A DNA stretch of 64,000 nt from an uncultured Veillonella sp. (GTDB lineage Bacteria; Bacillota; Negativicutes; Veillonellales; Veillonellaceae). A model generated the notes under the pieces. That model was not told the origin of the DNA. It saw only the letters and a list, made by a program, of their open reading frames with translations, and did no database searches. The stretch lies in NCBI RefSeq assembly GCF_937981445.1, contig NZ_CALJON010000008.1, forward strand, positions 185,520 to 249,519, in the 5' to 3' direction. The translations under genes and the position numbers were made by a program. Numbering within the stretch: position 1 is the stretch's first letter; each line of letters opens with the position of its first letter. This document shows positions 44,731-53,503 of this stretch, in pieces.

Positions 44731-46023
44731 ATGGCAAATATATGGCGTATCAAAACAACTGAAGACGCGAATAGTAAGCTTTGTTTGGACAATCATATGA
44801 TTGCCATCGGTTGGCCTCCTTATGTGCCCGATACTATTGTTTCTAATCATCCCAATAGTCTTAATGGATTTGGCTCAATATGTAGAGCGCAATTAGAACA
44901 GCAATTTATTGAAATTAATACGTATGAGGCCTATGAAGAAATCGTGCAAAATTATGCCTTATATGAAGGGCAAAAAGGGCGAAAAACGAGTGTTAATGCT
45001 TTTGTAAATAAAATAAAAATAGGTGATTATGTATGGATTACTTATAGAAGCCAATATTATTTAGGCAAGATATGCAGTGATGAACTTATTTTTAAATATC
45101 ACAAAGAACAAAAGATTGGCGAAGATCATCATGATTATTTACAGCGTCCCATAGCATATTGGATACATGTAGGCGATGAAACGAAAGTACCTGGTGCTGT
45201 TGTAAGGGCCTTTGCTTTTAGAGGGAATACGGTGCAATGCATTGAAAAGGGCAAGGAGGCAGTAGCGGCATATAGTAAGTATATAGAGCAAGTCGTGATA
45301 CAAGATTTTAATGGAACATCTAAGCCACTTCATAAACTACTTCACAAGCCACTTCACAAGCCATTTTATAGGCCACTTCATAATCAGCTGTGGCAAACTG
45401 TAGAAGCGATTAAAGAGTCTCTATCTGAGATGCGTCAAACAGCTGATGCCCATCAAACTGAGGCGTATTACAGCGCTTTTAAAGAGCGATTTTTTAATCT
45501 TTTAGGCACTGATGACTGTGAAGATTTACTTTGTTTTTGGCTCTATCATACATATGGCTATATTCCTTGGCCGTCATCAAATAAAAGGCAAACGGCTACG
45601 TATGAATGCATATTATTAGATCCTAAAAATCCAGGTAAGGAAATCTATATACAGGTAAAAAGCGGTGGCTCTCAATGTTTAGAAAGCAAGAACTATACTA
45701 AATTATTAACCTATGAGCCAGATGAAGTAGTAACGAATGAACTTTTAGGCAAAGAAAAAGAAACTACCTTAAAGACTTTATGTCATAAAGATACTACCAT
45801 AGAACATGAAGTCTTTTTATTTACAGCTGCTGATCGGGTTATCTTAAATCATGATTCTTGTTTTGGTTCAGCCATTAAGACAGTCACTACTGATGAAATT
45901 TTTAAAATACTCCTTAGTAAAGAATCTAATAGTCGAGGTGAAGTATTAAGTCATAGTATATGCACTCGCATTATGTATTGGCTTGTTATTGCCTATAATC
46001 AGATACATGAAATATATTTTTAA
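44731..46023 (+). CDS. Putative restriction/defence-type nuclease (EVE-like N-terminus, PD-(D/E)XK-like C-terminus)
   Basis: 430 residues, not a family I can name. The N-terminal ~180 residues begin IWRIKTTEDANSKLCLDNHM and include IAIGW and GDYVWITYRSQYYLGKI, a pattern seen in EVE/PUA-like or Mrr-N-type domains that sense modified bases. The C-terminal part has YECILLDP (E292) and IYIQVKSGG (Q308, K310), the spacing of a PD-(D/E)XK nuclease core. Between them is a 4-residue repeat (199-218, PLHK/LLHK/PLHK/PFYR/PLHN). It lies in an apparent operon with DXS-like copy 1 and ends before a palindrome and a terminator. No methyltransferase is adjacent. The roles are inference. Confidence 0.55.
   Translation: MANIWRIKTTEDANSKLCLDNHMIAIGWPPYVPDTIVSNHPNSLNGFGSICRAQLEQQFIEINTYEAYEEIVQNYALYEGQKGRKTSVNAFVNKIKIGDYVWITYRSQYYLGKICSDELIFKYHKEQKIGEDHHDYLQRPIAYWIHVGDETKVPGAVVRAFAFRGNTVQCIEKGKEAVAAYSKYIEQVVIQDFNGTSKPLHKLLHKPLHKPFYRPLHNQLWQTVEAIKESLSEMRQTADAHQTEAYYSAFKERFFNLLGTDDCEDLLCFWLYHTYGYIPWPSSNKRQTATYECILLDPKNPGKEIYIQVKSGGSQCLESKNYTKLLTYEPDEVVTNELLGKEKETTLKTLCHKDTTIEHEVFLFTAADRVILNHDSCFGSAIKTVTTDEIFKILLSKESNSRGEVLSHSICTRIMYWLVIAYNQIHEIYF
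45325..45384 (+). repeat. 12-bp in-frame repeat inside the nuclease-like gene
   Basis: Five 12-bp units such as CCACTTCATAAA, CTACTTCACAAG, CCACTTCACAAG encode the four-residue pattern PLHK, LLHK, PLHK, PFYR, PLHN. It lies in the linker between the two domains, so copy number could vary without frame loss. Confidence 0.8.
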
Positions 46024-46064
46024 TTACGCCTTGACTTGAAGTCGACTTCAAGGTTTATACTAAA

Positions 46065-46129
46065 ACCCGTAGTTAAGAAATCAAAGCTTATTACTTAGTA
46101 AGAGATTTCTTAAGTGCGGGATTTTTTTT
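46065..46129 (+). terminator. Terminator after the nuclease-like gene
   Basis: CCCG-TAG-TTAAGAAATC pairs with GATTTCTTAA-GTG-CGGG, followed by ATTTTTTTT. Just before it, ACTTGAAGTCGACTTCAAGG (46033-46052) is a near-perfect palindrome, a second structural element. Confidence 0.85.
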
Positions 46130-46192
46130 GCTTTTAATATATGTAAGTGCATACATATATTTATAATATGTAATGAGAGAAAGGGTATTTGT

Positions 46193-47953
46193 ATGAATGA
46201 ATTAAAATTATTAAATACAGTAAATTCACCAAAAGATATTAAGTCTATGTCTGTAGATCAATTAAAAGAATTGGCACAGGAGATTCGCGAAGTTTTAATT
46301 GAACGCGTAACTACTACTGGTGGTCATATGGCGCCAAATCTTGGCTTTGTAGAACCTACCTTAGCGCTTCATTATGTATTTGATTCACCAACTGACAAAT
46401 TTGTTTTTGACGTGTCTCATCAGTCCTATATTCACAAAATCTTAACTGGTCGTAAAGAAGCCTTTACTGACCCTGCTTCATATACAAAATATTCTGGTTA
46501 TACAAATCCAAATGAAAGTGAACATGATTTCTTTACTATTGGTCATACATCAACGGCTGTAAGCTTGGCCACTGGTCTTGCTAAAGCGCGTGATCTAAAA
46601 AAAGAAGCCGGTAATGTAATAGCTATTTTAGGTGATGGCTCCCTATCTGGTGGTGAAGCCATGGAAGGCCTTAATGTGGCAGCTACATTAAATAGTAATT
46701 TCATCGTACTTTTCAATGATAATGATATGAGTATTGCTCCTAATGAAGGTGGCGTGTATAAAAATTTAAAAGAATTGCGTGACACGAAGGGGCAAGCTAG
46801 CAATAACTACTTTAAAGCTATGGGTCTTGATTATGTATTCATTGAAGATGGCCACGATTTACAGGCTCTAATTGATACATTTAAAACTGTAAAAGATAGC
46901 CAAAAACCTGTTGTAATTCACATGGTTACGGTAAAAGGCAAAGGCTATGCACTAGCTGAAGCAGATAAGGAAACTTATCATTACATTATGGGCAAGGACT
47001 TTGATGTAGAAGCTTATAGTAAAGAAGAACATTATGATGAAATCATTGCTGAATTTTTAGTTAAGAAAATGAAAGCTGATCCTACTGTAATTGGCTTGAC
47101 TGCTGGTGTACCAGGCATTGCCGGATTCAATCCAGCACGCCGTGCTGAAGTGGGCGCTCAATTTGTAGATGTAGGCATTGCGGAAGAACATATGGTAGCA
47201 ATGGCAGCAGGACTTGCAAAAAATGGTGCTAAACCAGTTATCTTAGATGCTGGCACATTCCTACAACGTACTTATGACCAATTAACACAAGACTTAGCCT
47301 TAAATAGTAATGCAGCTACTATTTTGTCCTTCCCTCTAGGTGGTGGTATTTCATCAATGGATGCGACGCACTCCAGTGCCTTCGATATGGCTATGATGAA
47401 CAGTATTCCAAATCTTACAGTCTTATCGCCAGCTACTAAAGATGAATTACTCTCTATGCTTGATTGGTCCTTAGAACAAACTGATGGACCGGTTATGATT
47501 CGTGTACCTGGTGGTAATGTACAGACTTATGAAGCAGGAAACGCCTTTGATGGCAGTTTACAAAATGAAGTAGTTGAAACTGGTGATACCGTAGCTATCT
47601 TGGGTCTTGGTGCTTTCTATGATTTAGGTCTTCGCACTAAGGCTGAATTAGAAAAAACATTGAGTATTAAGGCAACCTTAGTAAATCCTCGCCTTTCGTC
47701 TGCAGTAGATAGCAAGGTATTGGATAGCTTAAAAGCAAATCATACACTTGTTGTTACATTGGAAGATGGCGTACTTGATGGTGGTTTTGGTGAAAAAGTA
47801 GCTCGTTACTATGGACCAAGCCATATGAAAGTCATCACAATTGGTATGACTAAAGAAGTAAATGATCGTGTTCCTATGGAAGAGCTTATTAAACGCTATC
47901 ATTTAAGTCCAGAGCTTATTGTAGAAGATATTAAAGCGACATTAGCAGAATAA
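46193..47953 (+). CDS. Transketolase-family, DXS-like thiamine diphosphate enzyme (copy 2)
   Basis: 586 residues, clearly paralogous to the gene at 42956. It has GGHMAPNLGFVE, DVSHQSYIHKILTGRK, the ThDP motif GDGSLSGGEAMEGLN..NDND, VGIAEEHM (Glu) and DATHSSAFD. As in copy 1, the E. coli R420 position is not Arg (LSFPLGGG here), and the end of the transketolase middle domain reads MIRVPGG rather than RYPRG. The ribosome site AGAAAGG precedes the ATG. Independent of the previous operon, since a terminator intervenes. A canonical dxs may exist elsewhere in the genome. Confidence 0.82.
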   Translation: MNELKLLNTVNSPKDIKSMSVDQLKELAQEIREVLIERVTTTGGHMAPNLGFVEPTLALHYVFDSPTDKFVFDVSHQSYIHKILTGRKEAFTDPASYTKYSGYTNPNESEHDFFTIGHTSTAVSLATGLAKARDLKKEAGNVIAILGDGSLSGGEAMEGLNVAATLNSNFIVLFNDNDMSIAPNEGGVYKNLKELRDTKGQASNNYFKAMGLDYVFIEDGHDLQALIDTFKTVKDSQKPVVIHMVTVKGKGYALAEADKETYHYIMGKDFDVEAYSKEEHYDEIIAEFLVKKMKADPTVIGLTAGVPGIAGFNPARRAEVGAQFVDVGIAEEHMVAMAAGLAKNGAKPVILDAGTFLQRTYDQLTQDLALNSNAATILSFPLGGGISSMDATHSSAFDMAMMNSIPNLTVLSPATKDELLSMLDWSLEQTDGPVMIRVPGGNVQTYEAGNAFDGSLQNEVVETGDTVAILGLGAFYDLGLRTKAELEKTLSIKATLVNPRLSSAVDSKVLDSLKANHTLVVTLEDGVLDGGFGEKVARYYGPSHMKVITIGMTKEVNDRVPMEELIKRYHLSPELIVEDIKATLAE

Positions 47954-47959
47954 GTATAT

Positions 47960-48094
47960 TTGAAATATAGTTGTATGAATATATAATTGAAATATAGCTG
48001 TATGAATATGTATTGTGAATATGGCTATAGTATCAATTTGTTGCAGTATAGCTATAGTATTATCTAGTTGACATATATTTAGTAAGTTATAGTT
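47960..48094. repeat. Five tandem 27-bp degenerate repeats
   Basis: Starting 6 bases after the DXS-like copy 2 stop, units of 27 bp lie at 47960, 47987, 48014, 48041 and 48068, with the shared core TTGAAATATAGTTGTATGAA decaying to TTGCAGTATAGCTATAGTAT. Non-coding. Confidence 0.75.
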
Positions 48095-48135
48095 AGTAGT
48101 AATAACTCCTAATCAATCTAAATAATCAAATGCAG

Positions 48136-48176
48136 AAAAGCCATAACCACTGATTACACAAGGTTATGGCTTTTTT
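48136..48176 (+). terminator. Terminator after DXS-like copy 2
   Basis: AAAAGCCATAACC and GGTTATGGCTTTTTT with a 13-base loop. The remaining stretch to 48421 is AT-rich with TTTTGTAGTAG repeats and no gene. Confidence 0.88.
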
Positions 48177-48421
48177 GTAGTAGTTTGTAGCAGTTTCTAA
48201 TAGATAGTTATGGCTTTTGTAATGAAGTTAAGCATTTTGTAGTAGAAAGGCTAGGACTATTTTGTAATAGCGTGTAATATTTTATCTTAATACTTTGTTT
48301 TTTCTCCTATGGATTAGCGAAAATCTTAGAAATTTGATATACTTAAGATTAATACATAAAGAAAATACATGTAAAGTACGCATGTAAGTATCCACTTGAG
48401 TAAGAGGAGAGTGATAGATAA

Positions 48422-49783
48422 GTGGACGGTGATGTAGGTCTGGAGATACTCATAATTTTATTATTAATTGTGGCCAATGGCATTTTTTCAATGACTGAAT
48501 TGGCTGTTGTGAATTCTCGTAAAGGCTTATTAGAAGATAGTGCTGAAAAAGGCAGTATAGGGGCTCAAAGAGCCATTCAATTATCAGAAGACCCAAATCA
48601 AATGTTTTCTACCATTCAAATAGGTATTACCTTGATTGGTATTGTTACTGGTTTGTATTCTGGTGCCGCCTTAAGTGATCCCTTAGCTAAGAGTATTAAG
48701 GAGTATATTCCTTCCTTAGCTATCTATGCTGATTCCTTTAGCCCTATTATTATCGTGTCCCTAACGACTTATTTGTCGTTAGTCATTGGTGAATTGGTGC
48801 CTAAGCGCTTGGCTTATAATTCACCAGAGCGCATTGCCATCATTATGGCGGTGCCAATGCATTATTTCTCAGTTATAGCTAAACCTTTGGTAGCTTTATT
48901 AAGTCTATCTACGTCTGGCTTATTGAAGTTAATGGGCGTAAAAGACAAGGAAGAATCGCCCGTTACGGAGATGGAAATTAATAAAATGCTCACCCAAGGG
49001 GTGGAATTGGGTGCCTTTGAAAAGGATGAACCTCGCTTAGTTGACAATGTATTTAGATTAGCTGATTTAAATGCTGGCGATGTTATGACACCGCGAACGC
49101 AGTTAAAATGGTTAGATCTTAATACATCAGAAGAAGAGATTCGTAATATTCTTTGTAATTCATCCCACTATCGTTTACCTGTAGGGGTTGATTCCTTAGA
49201 TGAATTAAAAGGCCTCATTATTGTAGCTGATGTGTTTGCTTCGTATGTAAAAGAAGGCGAAGGTCAGTCCTTAAAAGCTATTGTAGAATCAAGTATTAAA
49301 GAACCAGTTATGGTACCAGAATCCATTAGCTTGATGAAGCTCTTAGAATTATTCCGTACCGAAGGGGTTCATGAAACTGTAGTACTTGATGAGTATGGCG
49401 GTTTTAGTGGTCTTGTTACACTCCATGATATTATGGAAAAATTAGTTGGTTTAATGCCTGCGAGTGAAGATGAATTAAAAGAGGAAGAAAATCGCATTAT
49501 TAAGCGCAATGACTCTACTTGGCTTGTTGATGGCCTCATTAGTATTGATGAGTTCAAAGAATATTTTGACATAAATAAAGAATTACCTGGCGAAGACGAA
49601 GATTTATATAAAACTGTTGGCGGCTTCTTTATGTATCTCTTTGGACGTATTCCAAAAGAATTGGATCGGGCTACTTGGGAAGACTATACCTTTGAAGTTG
49701 TCGATATGGATAATGTGCGTATTGATAAAGTCATGGTGATTCATGAGTCAGCCCCTCTTGAAGAAACAGGGGAAGCAAACTAA
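48422..49783 (+). CDS. CorC/HlyC-family (CNNM/DUF21-CBS) membrane protein
   Basis: 453 residues. N-terminal DUF21 membrane domain (about 1-190, three to four segments) with ANGIFSMTELAVVNSRK and TYLSLVIGELVPKRLA; CBS pair (about 210-335) including DVMTPRTQLKWLD and VVLDEYGGFSGLVTLHDIME; C-terminal CorC/HlyC domain (about 355-440). These proteins are linked to Mg2+/Co2+ export or resistance, with some evidence for direct transport. The start is GTG with GAGGAGAG upstream. Stands alone, flanked by terminators. Confidence 0.9.
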   Translation: MDGDVGLEILIILLLIVANGIFSMTELAVVNSRKGLLEDSAEKGSIGAQRAIQLSEDPNQMFSTIQIGITLIGIVTGLYSGAALSDPLAKSIKEYIPSLAIYADSFSPIIIVSLTTYLSLVIGELVPKRLAYNSPERIAIIMAVPMHYFSVIAKPLVALLSLSTSGLLKLMGVKDKEESPVTEMEINKMLTQGVELGAFEKDEPRLVDNVFRLADLNAGDVMTPRTQLKWLDLNTSEEEIRNILCNSSHYRLPVGVDSLDELKGLIIVADVFASYVKEGEGQSLKAIVESSIKEPVMVPESISLMKLLELFRTEGVHETVVLDEYGGFSGLVTLHDIMEKLVGLMPASEDELKEEENRIIKRNDSTWLVDGLISIDEFKEYFDINKELPGEDEDLYKTVGGFFMYLFGRIPKELDRATWEDYTFEVVDMDNVRIDKVMVIHESAPLEETGEAN

Positions 49784-50230
49784 GCAAGAGAATGCGAAGT
49801 TGATTAGTAGGTAAGCCTACGCAAAGCTAATTACTAAGTGATTAGATATGAACTAATTGGTAGGTAGTTAAGATAAAAAAAACGAATTAGTACGCTTACA
49901 TGTCTTTTTGCATAAATATTAAAAAAATATAAATAATATACTTTTTAAAATATAGTAATTATAAATCAAAAATCCTTAGAACTGTTATTTAATAAAGAGA
50001 TAACGTATCTAAGGATTTTTTATTTTAATTATTTTATTGTATTAATTTAGTATTCAAGTTAAAATAGTAATAAGTAATAAAATTGAATAATCAATTAAAA
50101 AAATAGATAACTAGTAATATATTTTGTAATTTATATTTTTGATTTGTATAAAAGTTAAAAATATAGTCATATAAGCTAATGATATTTATTTTACAAAGAG
50201 TGTAATTATTATAAAGAGAGAAGGTCTATT
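49784..50230. other. AT-rich gap with one terminator
   Basis: After the CorC/HlyC gene comes a degenerate repeat containing GATTAGTAGGTAAG, then a terminator (AAAATCCTTAGA at 49969-49980 with TCTAAGGATTTT ending 50019). Beyond it, 50030-50220 is almost pure A/T with no gene or clear promoter. Confidence 0.7.
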
Positions 50231-51268
50231 ATGAAAGCATTACAGCTTGTTCGTCAGGGAACTTTTTTTGATGCTAGAATGGTTAAGGTAAAACAACCCG
50301 TCATGGGGGCTGACGAGGTATTGGTGGAAGTAGTATATGCAGGGGTAAATCCAGCAGATTATTTAACTGCTACTGGATTTTTTAATATTATTAAAAAGCC
50401 CACATTACCTCATACCTTAGGCTTTGAATTATGCGGCAAAGTTGTGGCTAAAGGAGCCCATATAAAGCGCTTTGAAGTGGGGGATATTGTCATTGGTAGC
50501 AGTGATGCTTGCTTTGCTTCCTATGTGACTGTGAAAGAACATGAAATTGCCAAATTGCCCGAATATTATAGCTTAGAGGAAGGGGCAGCTATTCCAGTGG
50601 CTGCTTTAACAGCTTATCAAGCTTTAGAGCGCCTAGCTGTACCGGGCCTTACTGTGAATACTCAGTCTCAAAGGGGCACTGCTGGAGCTAGTTCTGATTC
50701 TTTATTTATTGCTGGCGGCACAGGAGCTGTAGGCTTTATGACGATTATTTTGGGGCGCGCCATGGGGCTTACTATATATGTAAGTGGCAGTAGTAAAAAA
50801 GCGGAGGAAGCCTTAGCATTAGGTGCTACTAAAGTATTTGATTATAAAAGCAAAGATCCTATTGAATTGCCAAAGCCTGCTTCTTATGGTATTGATATGG
50901 TCGGTGGGGGCATGACACGGAAGGTGCAGCAATTGGTGAAGGACCATGGCCGAGTTGTGACCATTAAGGGTATACCTACAGGCAATTTTGCTAAAGAAGA
51001 AGGCTTAGCTTTTTGGCAGCAACAATTATTGCAATTGGCTTCTGCACCATATAGATATTATGCTAAATGGCGTAATCAAAGTTATGATTTTATATCCGTA
51101 AAGTCTAAGGGCTTACAGTTAGAATATATGTTACAAATACTAAGAAATGCAGAATATAAACCAAGTATAGACAGTATATTTCCTCTTAGTGAAGGGGCTA
51201 AGGCATTACATCATGTCCATGAAGGTAGCCTAAAAGGTAAGGTTCTTTTAAAAATAGGCAATGTATAA
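50231..51268 (+). CDS. Medium-chain dehydrogenase/quinone oxidoreductase-like protein
   Basis: 345 residues of the zinc-independent MDR (quinone oxidoreductase) group. N-terminal GroES-like domain with VVYAGVNPADYLTATGFF and HTLGFELCGKVV; NADP-binding domain with IAGGTGAVGFMTI and VSGSSKKAEEAL. There is no structural-zinc Cys cluster. It should reduce quinones or activated alkenes with NADPH in the cytoplasm. The start has GAGAAGG upstream. A MarR gene and an RND pump follow in the same direction, which suggests a detoxification context. Confidence 0.87.
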   Translation: MKALQLVRQGTFFDARMVKVKQPVMGADEVLVEVVYAGVNPADYLTATGFFNIIKKPTLPHTLGFELCGKVVAKGAHIKRFEVGDIVIGSSDACFASYVTVKEHEIAKLPEYYSLEEGAAIPVAALTAYQALERLAVPGLTVNTQSQRGTAGASSDSLFIAGGTGAVGFMTIILGRAMGLTIYVSGSSKKAEEALALGATKVFDYKSKDPIELPKPASYGIDMVGGGMTRKVQQLVKDHGRVVTIKGIPTGNFAKEEGLAFWQQQLLQLASAPYRYYAKWRNQSYDFISVKSKGLQLEYMLQILRNAEYKPSIDSIFPLSEGAKALHHVHEGSLKGKVLLKIGNV

Positions 51269-51293
51269 GAAGAACATAGATAATGTATACACC

Positions 51294-51373
51294 ATATATA
51301 AGTAGTATGTGAGTAATATAAAATTATAAGTAATGTTTGATCCATATAAATATATAAGTAGTATTTGCGTAAT
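51294..51373. repeat. Two 24-bp direct repeats downstream of the oxidoreductase gene
   Basis: Copies at 51294-51317 and 51350-51373, sharing ATATATAAGTAGTAT and GTAAT with two differences. They lie in the leader of the MarR gene. Confidence 0.65.
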
Positions 51374-51452
51374 AGATAAGTATTGTATAGATAAAAGGTG
51401 ACTATAGGTATAGGGGCTAGTAGTTTGTAGTTAGATGTAAAAGGAGCTTGTT

Positions 51453-52058
51453 ATGGAGAGAATTTCAGAAGTAGGGGTAGACACTGAGGTAGTAGAGCTC
51501 AATCATTCGATATATCAATTTAAACCATTAATTGAAACAATTAGTATTTTTTCTGCCTATATTAATGAATTGCGGAAAGAGTTTTTAAAAGAATCTATAA
51601 AAATTTATTTAGATTCTGTGCCCTTAGATATGGCTAAGGGCATAGGGAAGAAAAAGTTTAATCACTCGGAAATGCAAATTATTAGTTTTATTGAATCAAA
51701 GGAAGACCATATTGCAACCTATCAAGAATTGGTGCAGGCCATGCCTTTTTCACAGGGCATGTTATCTCGATATGTTAAACGGTTAGCTACAGAAGGCTTA
51801 CTTGTTAAATTTCATAAAAATAGTGATTTAAAATCCATCGTATTGCGCACTACTGAACTGGGCAATTCCTTTGCTATGATTCACAATGAGCTACATAAAT
51901 TAGAAGATAAACATTATGAAAATTTATTGAAGACTATTCCACCAGAGAAGGTAGAGGATACCTTAGAAGTGTTAGAAATTATTATGAATGGTACCTATAT
52001 CTTATCAGAAGAAGATCGGGCCAAATTTAATACTTTATGTGTGCCTGATAAGGCCTAA
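51453..52058 (+). CDS. MarR-family transcriptional regulator
   Basis: 201 residues. The winged helix spans about 70-140: HSEMQIISFIESKEDHIATY, then QGMLSRYVKRLATEGLLVKF (recognition helix and wing). The flanking N- and C-terminal helices form the dimer interface typical of MarR proteins. The family mostly represses efflux or stress genes and is released by a small ligand. It lies just before an RND adaptor-pump operon, whose promoter overlaps a palindrome at 52191-52208, so it most likely controls that pump. AAAGGAG supports the start. Confidence 0.85.
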   Translation: MERISEVGVDTEVVELNHSIYQFKPLIETISIFSAYINELRKEFLKESIKIYLDSVPLDMAKGIGKKKFNHSEMQIISFIESKEDHIATYQELVQAMPFSQGMLSRYVKRLATEGLLVKFHKNSDLKSIVLRTTELGNSFAMIHNELHKLEDKHYENLLKTIPPEKVEDTLEVLEIIMNGTYILSEEDRAKFNTLCVPDKA

Positions 52059-52119
52059 TCGTAAATACGATAGTAAACTATAACAATAAATAAGATAGTA
52101 GATAAAATAGTAAGATCTA

Positions 52120-52160
52120 AAGCCTAGGTTCCTAACTATATAGTATAGGAATCTAGGCTT
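52120..52160 (+). terminator. Terminator after the MarR gene
   Basis: AAGCCTAGGTTCCT pairs with AGGAATCTAGGCTT (one G-U), followed by ATTTATT. It separates the regulator from the efflux operon. Confidence 0.8.
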
Positions 52161-52190
52161 ATTTATTGGGTCTTCATAGTACGGGGATAA

Positions 52191-52208
52191 AATGAAATGT
52201 AATTCATT
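52191..52208. promoter_or_regulatory. Candidate MarR operator overlapping the efflux promoter
   Basis: AATGAAATGTAATTCATT: 6-bp inverted arms AATGAA/TTCATT with a 6-bp spacer, whose right arm overlaps the -35 box at 52207. Confidence 0.55.
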
Positions 52209-52235
52209 GACAATTTTTTTATGCCTACGTAAAAT
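52207..52235 (+). promoter_or_regulatory. Promoter of the RND efflux operon
   Basis: TTGACA (52207-52212), 17 bases, TAAAAT (52230-52235). Distance to the adaptor ATG is about 96 bases. Confidence 0.7.
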
Positions 52236-52330
52236 TAACTTAAATATTACCAGTAATATATTTTATAATAAGCATATACATTAGGCTAAATTGAATTGTA
52301 ACTATAATTTTATATAAGGAGGTTATTTTA

Positions 52331-53503
52331 ATGAGGAAATACCTAAGTAAGTCCTGGCAATATATGATGCTTGGCCTTGTAGCTATAAGTATAGGCCTTG
52401 TCATAAGTGGTTGTGGCAGTGAAGAAAAAACAGCTGACACGGCGCCTTTAGTCAAAACCATGGTGGTGGGAAAGGATATGGCAGGGCAGGAAAATTCCTT
52501 AGCAGGCACGATTAAAAATCGATATGAAACAGCTTTATCGTTCCAAATTGGTGGGCGCGTGATTCAAAAGAATTTTACTGTTGGTGATACCGTGAGTGCT
52601 GGACAGGTTTTAGCCGTATTGAGTCAAAGTGACACAAGTAGTCAATTACAAAATGCCCAAGGTGCATTAGCAGCGGCTCAATCGCAGTATGATTTAGCCG
52701 CTACTAATGTGGAACGGTATCGTATTTTATACGCTCAAGAAGCGATTAGCCAATTACAGTTAGATCAGATGGAAAATAATTTTAAAGTGGCTGCAGCTCA
52801 ATTATCTCAAGCACAGGCTAATGTACAAGCAAGTACTAATCAACAAGAATATACACAATTAGTGGCACCTGCTGATGGCGTTATTACAGCCAGTGCTATT
52901 GAAGTCGGTCAAGTCGTAGGTGCTGGCCAAACGGTAGGTTCCATTGCCGTAGGAAATGAGCCAGAAGCAGTGATTGCTTTACCAGAGCAAATGCTTGCGT
53001 CAATTTCTGTAGGCACACCAGCTAAGGTTTCGTTCTGGGCCTTACCAAATGATACTGTAGCAGGTGTAGTGCGCGAAATTTCACCAGTGCCAGATCCTAC
53101 AGCGCGTACCTATACTGTTAAAATAAGCCTTACGAATCCGCCTAGTGCGCTAAAACTAGGGATGACTTCACAGGTTGTATTTGATCAAGCTGGCAATGCC
53201 GGTCTTACAGTGCCTTTAACGGCCTTAGTGAATAAAGCGGGGACAGAGCAGAACAATAGCAAGGCAATTACCAATGATACAACAAGTAATGGTAAAGCCA
53301 CAAATGGGAATCTATCTAATCAAGCAGGCACTAGTACTGGACAGGTTTATGTAGTAAAAGACGGTACCGTACATTTAGTAACGGTTCAATTAGGAGCCTT
53401 AGGCAATAATAGTGTAGTTGTTGTATCGGGTTTATCTAAAGGTGACAGGGTCGTTACAGCAGGGGTCGATAAATTAGAGGAAGGAGCTAAAGTACGTATA
53501 TGA
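52331..53503 (+). CDS. RND efflux periplasmic adaptor lipoprotein (HlyD/AcrA family)
   Basis: 390 residues. A signal peptide ends in a lipobox (LVISGC), giving lipidated C28. Then the adaptor order: beta-barrel/lipoyl half (GGRVIQKNFTVGDTVSAGQV), helical hairpin (about 100-165), second lipoyl half (LVAPADGVITASAIEVGQVV), beta-barrel and membrane-proximal domain, with a Ser/Asn/Thr-rich insert near 305-335. It bridges the inner-membrane pump at 53500 to an outer-membrane channel, which is not encoded here. Starts after AAGGAGG. Its stop overlaps the pump start by 4 bases (ATGA). Confidence 0.92.
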   Translation: MRKYLSKSWQYMMLGLVAISIGLVISGCGSEEKTADTAPLVKTMVVGKDMAGQENSLAGTIKNRYETALSFQIGGRVIQKNFTVGDTVSAGQVLAVLSQSDTSSQLQNAQGALAAAQSQYDLAATNVERYRILYAQEAISQLQLDQMENNFKVAAAQLSQAQANVQASTNQQEYTQLVAPADGVITASAIEVGQVVGAGQTVGSIAVGNEPEAVIALPEQMLASISVGTPAKVSFWALPNDTVAGVVREISPVPDPTARTYTVKISLTNPPSALKLGMTSQVVFDQAGNAGLTVPLTALVNKAGTEQNNSKAITNDTTSNGKATNGNLSNQAGTSTGQVYVVKDGTVHLVTVQLGALGNNSVVVVSGLSKGDRVVTAGVDKLEEGAKVRI

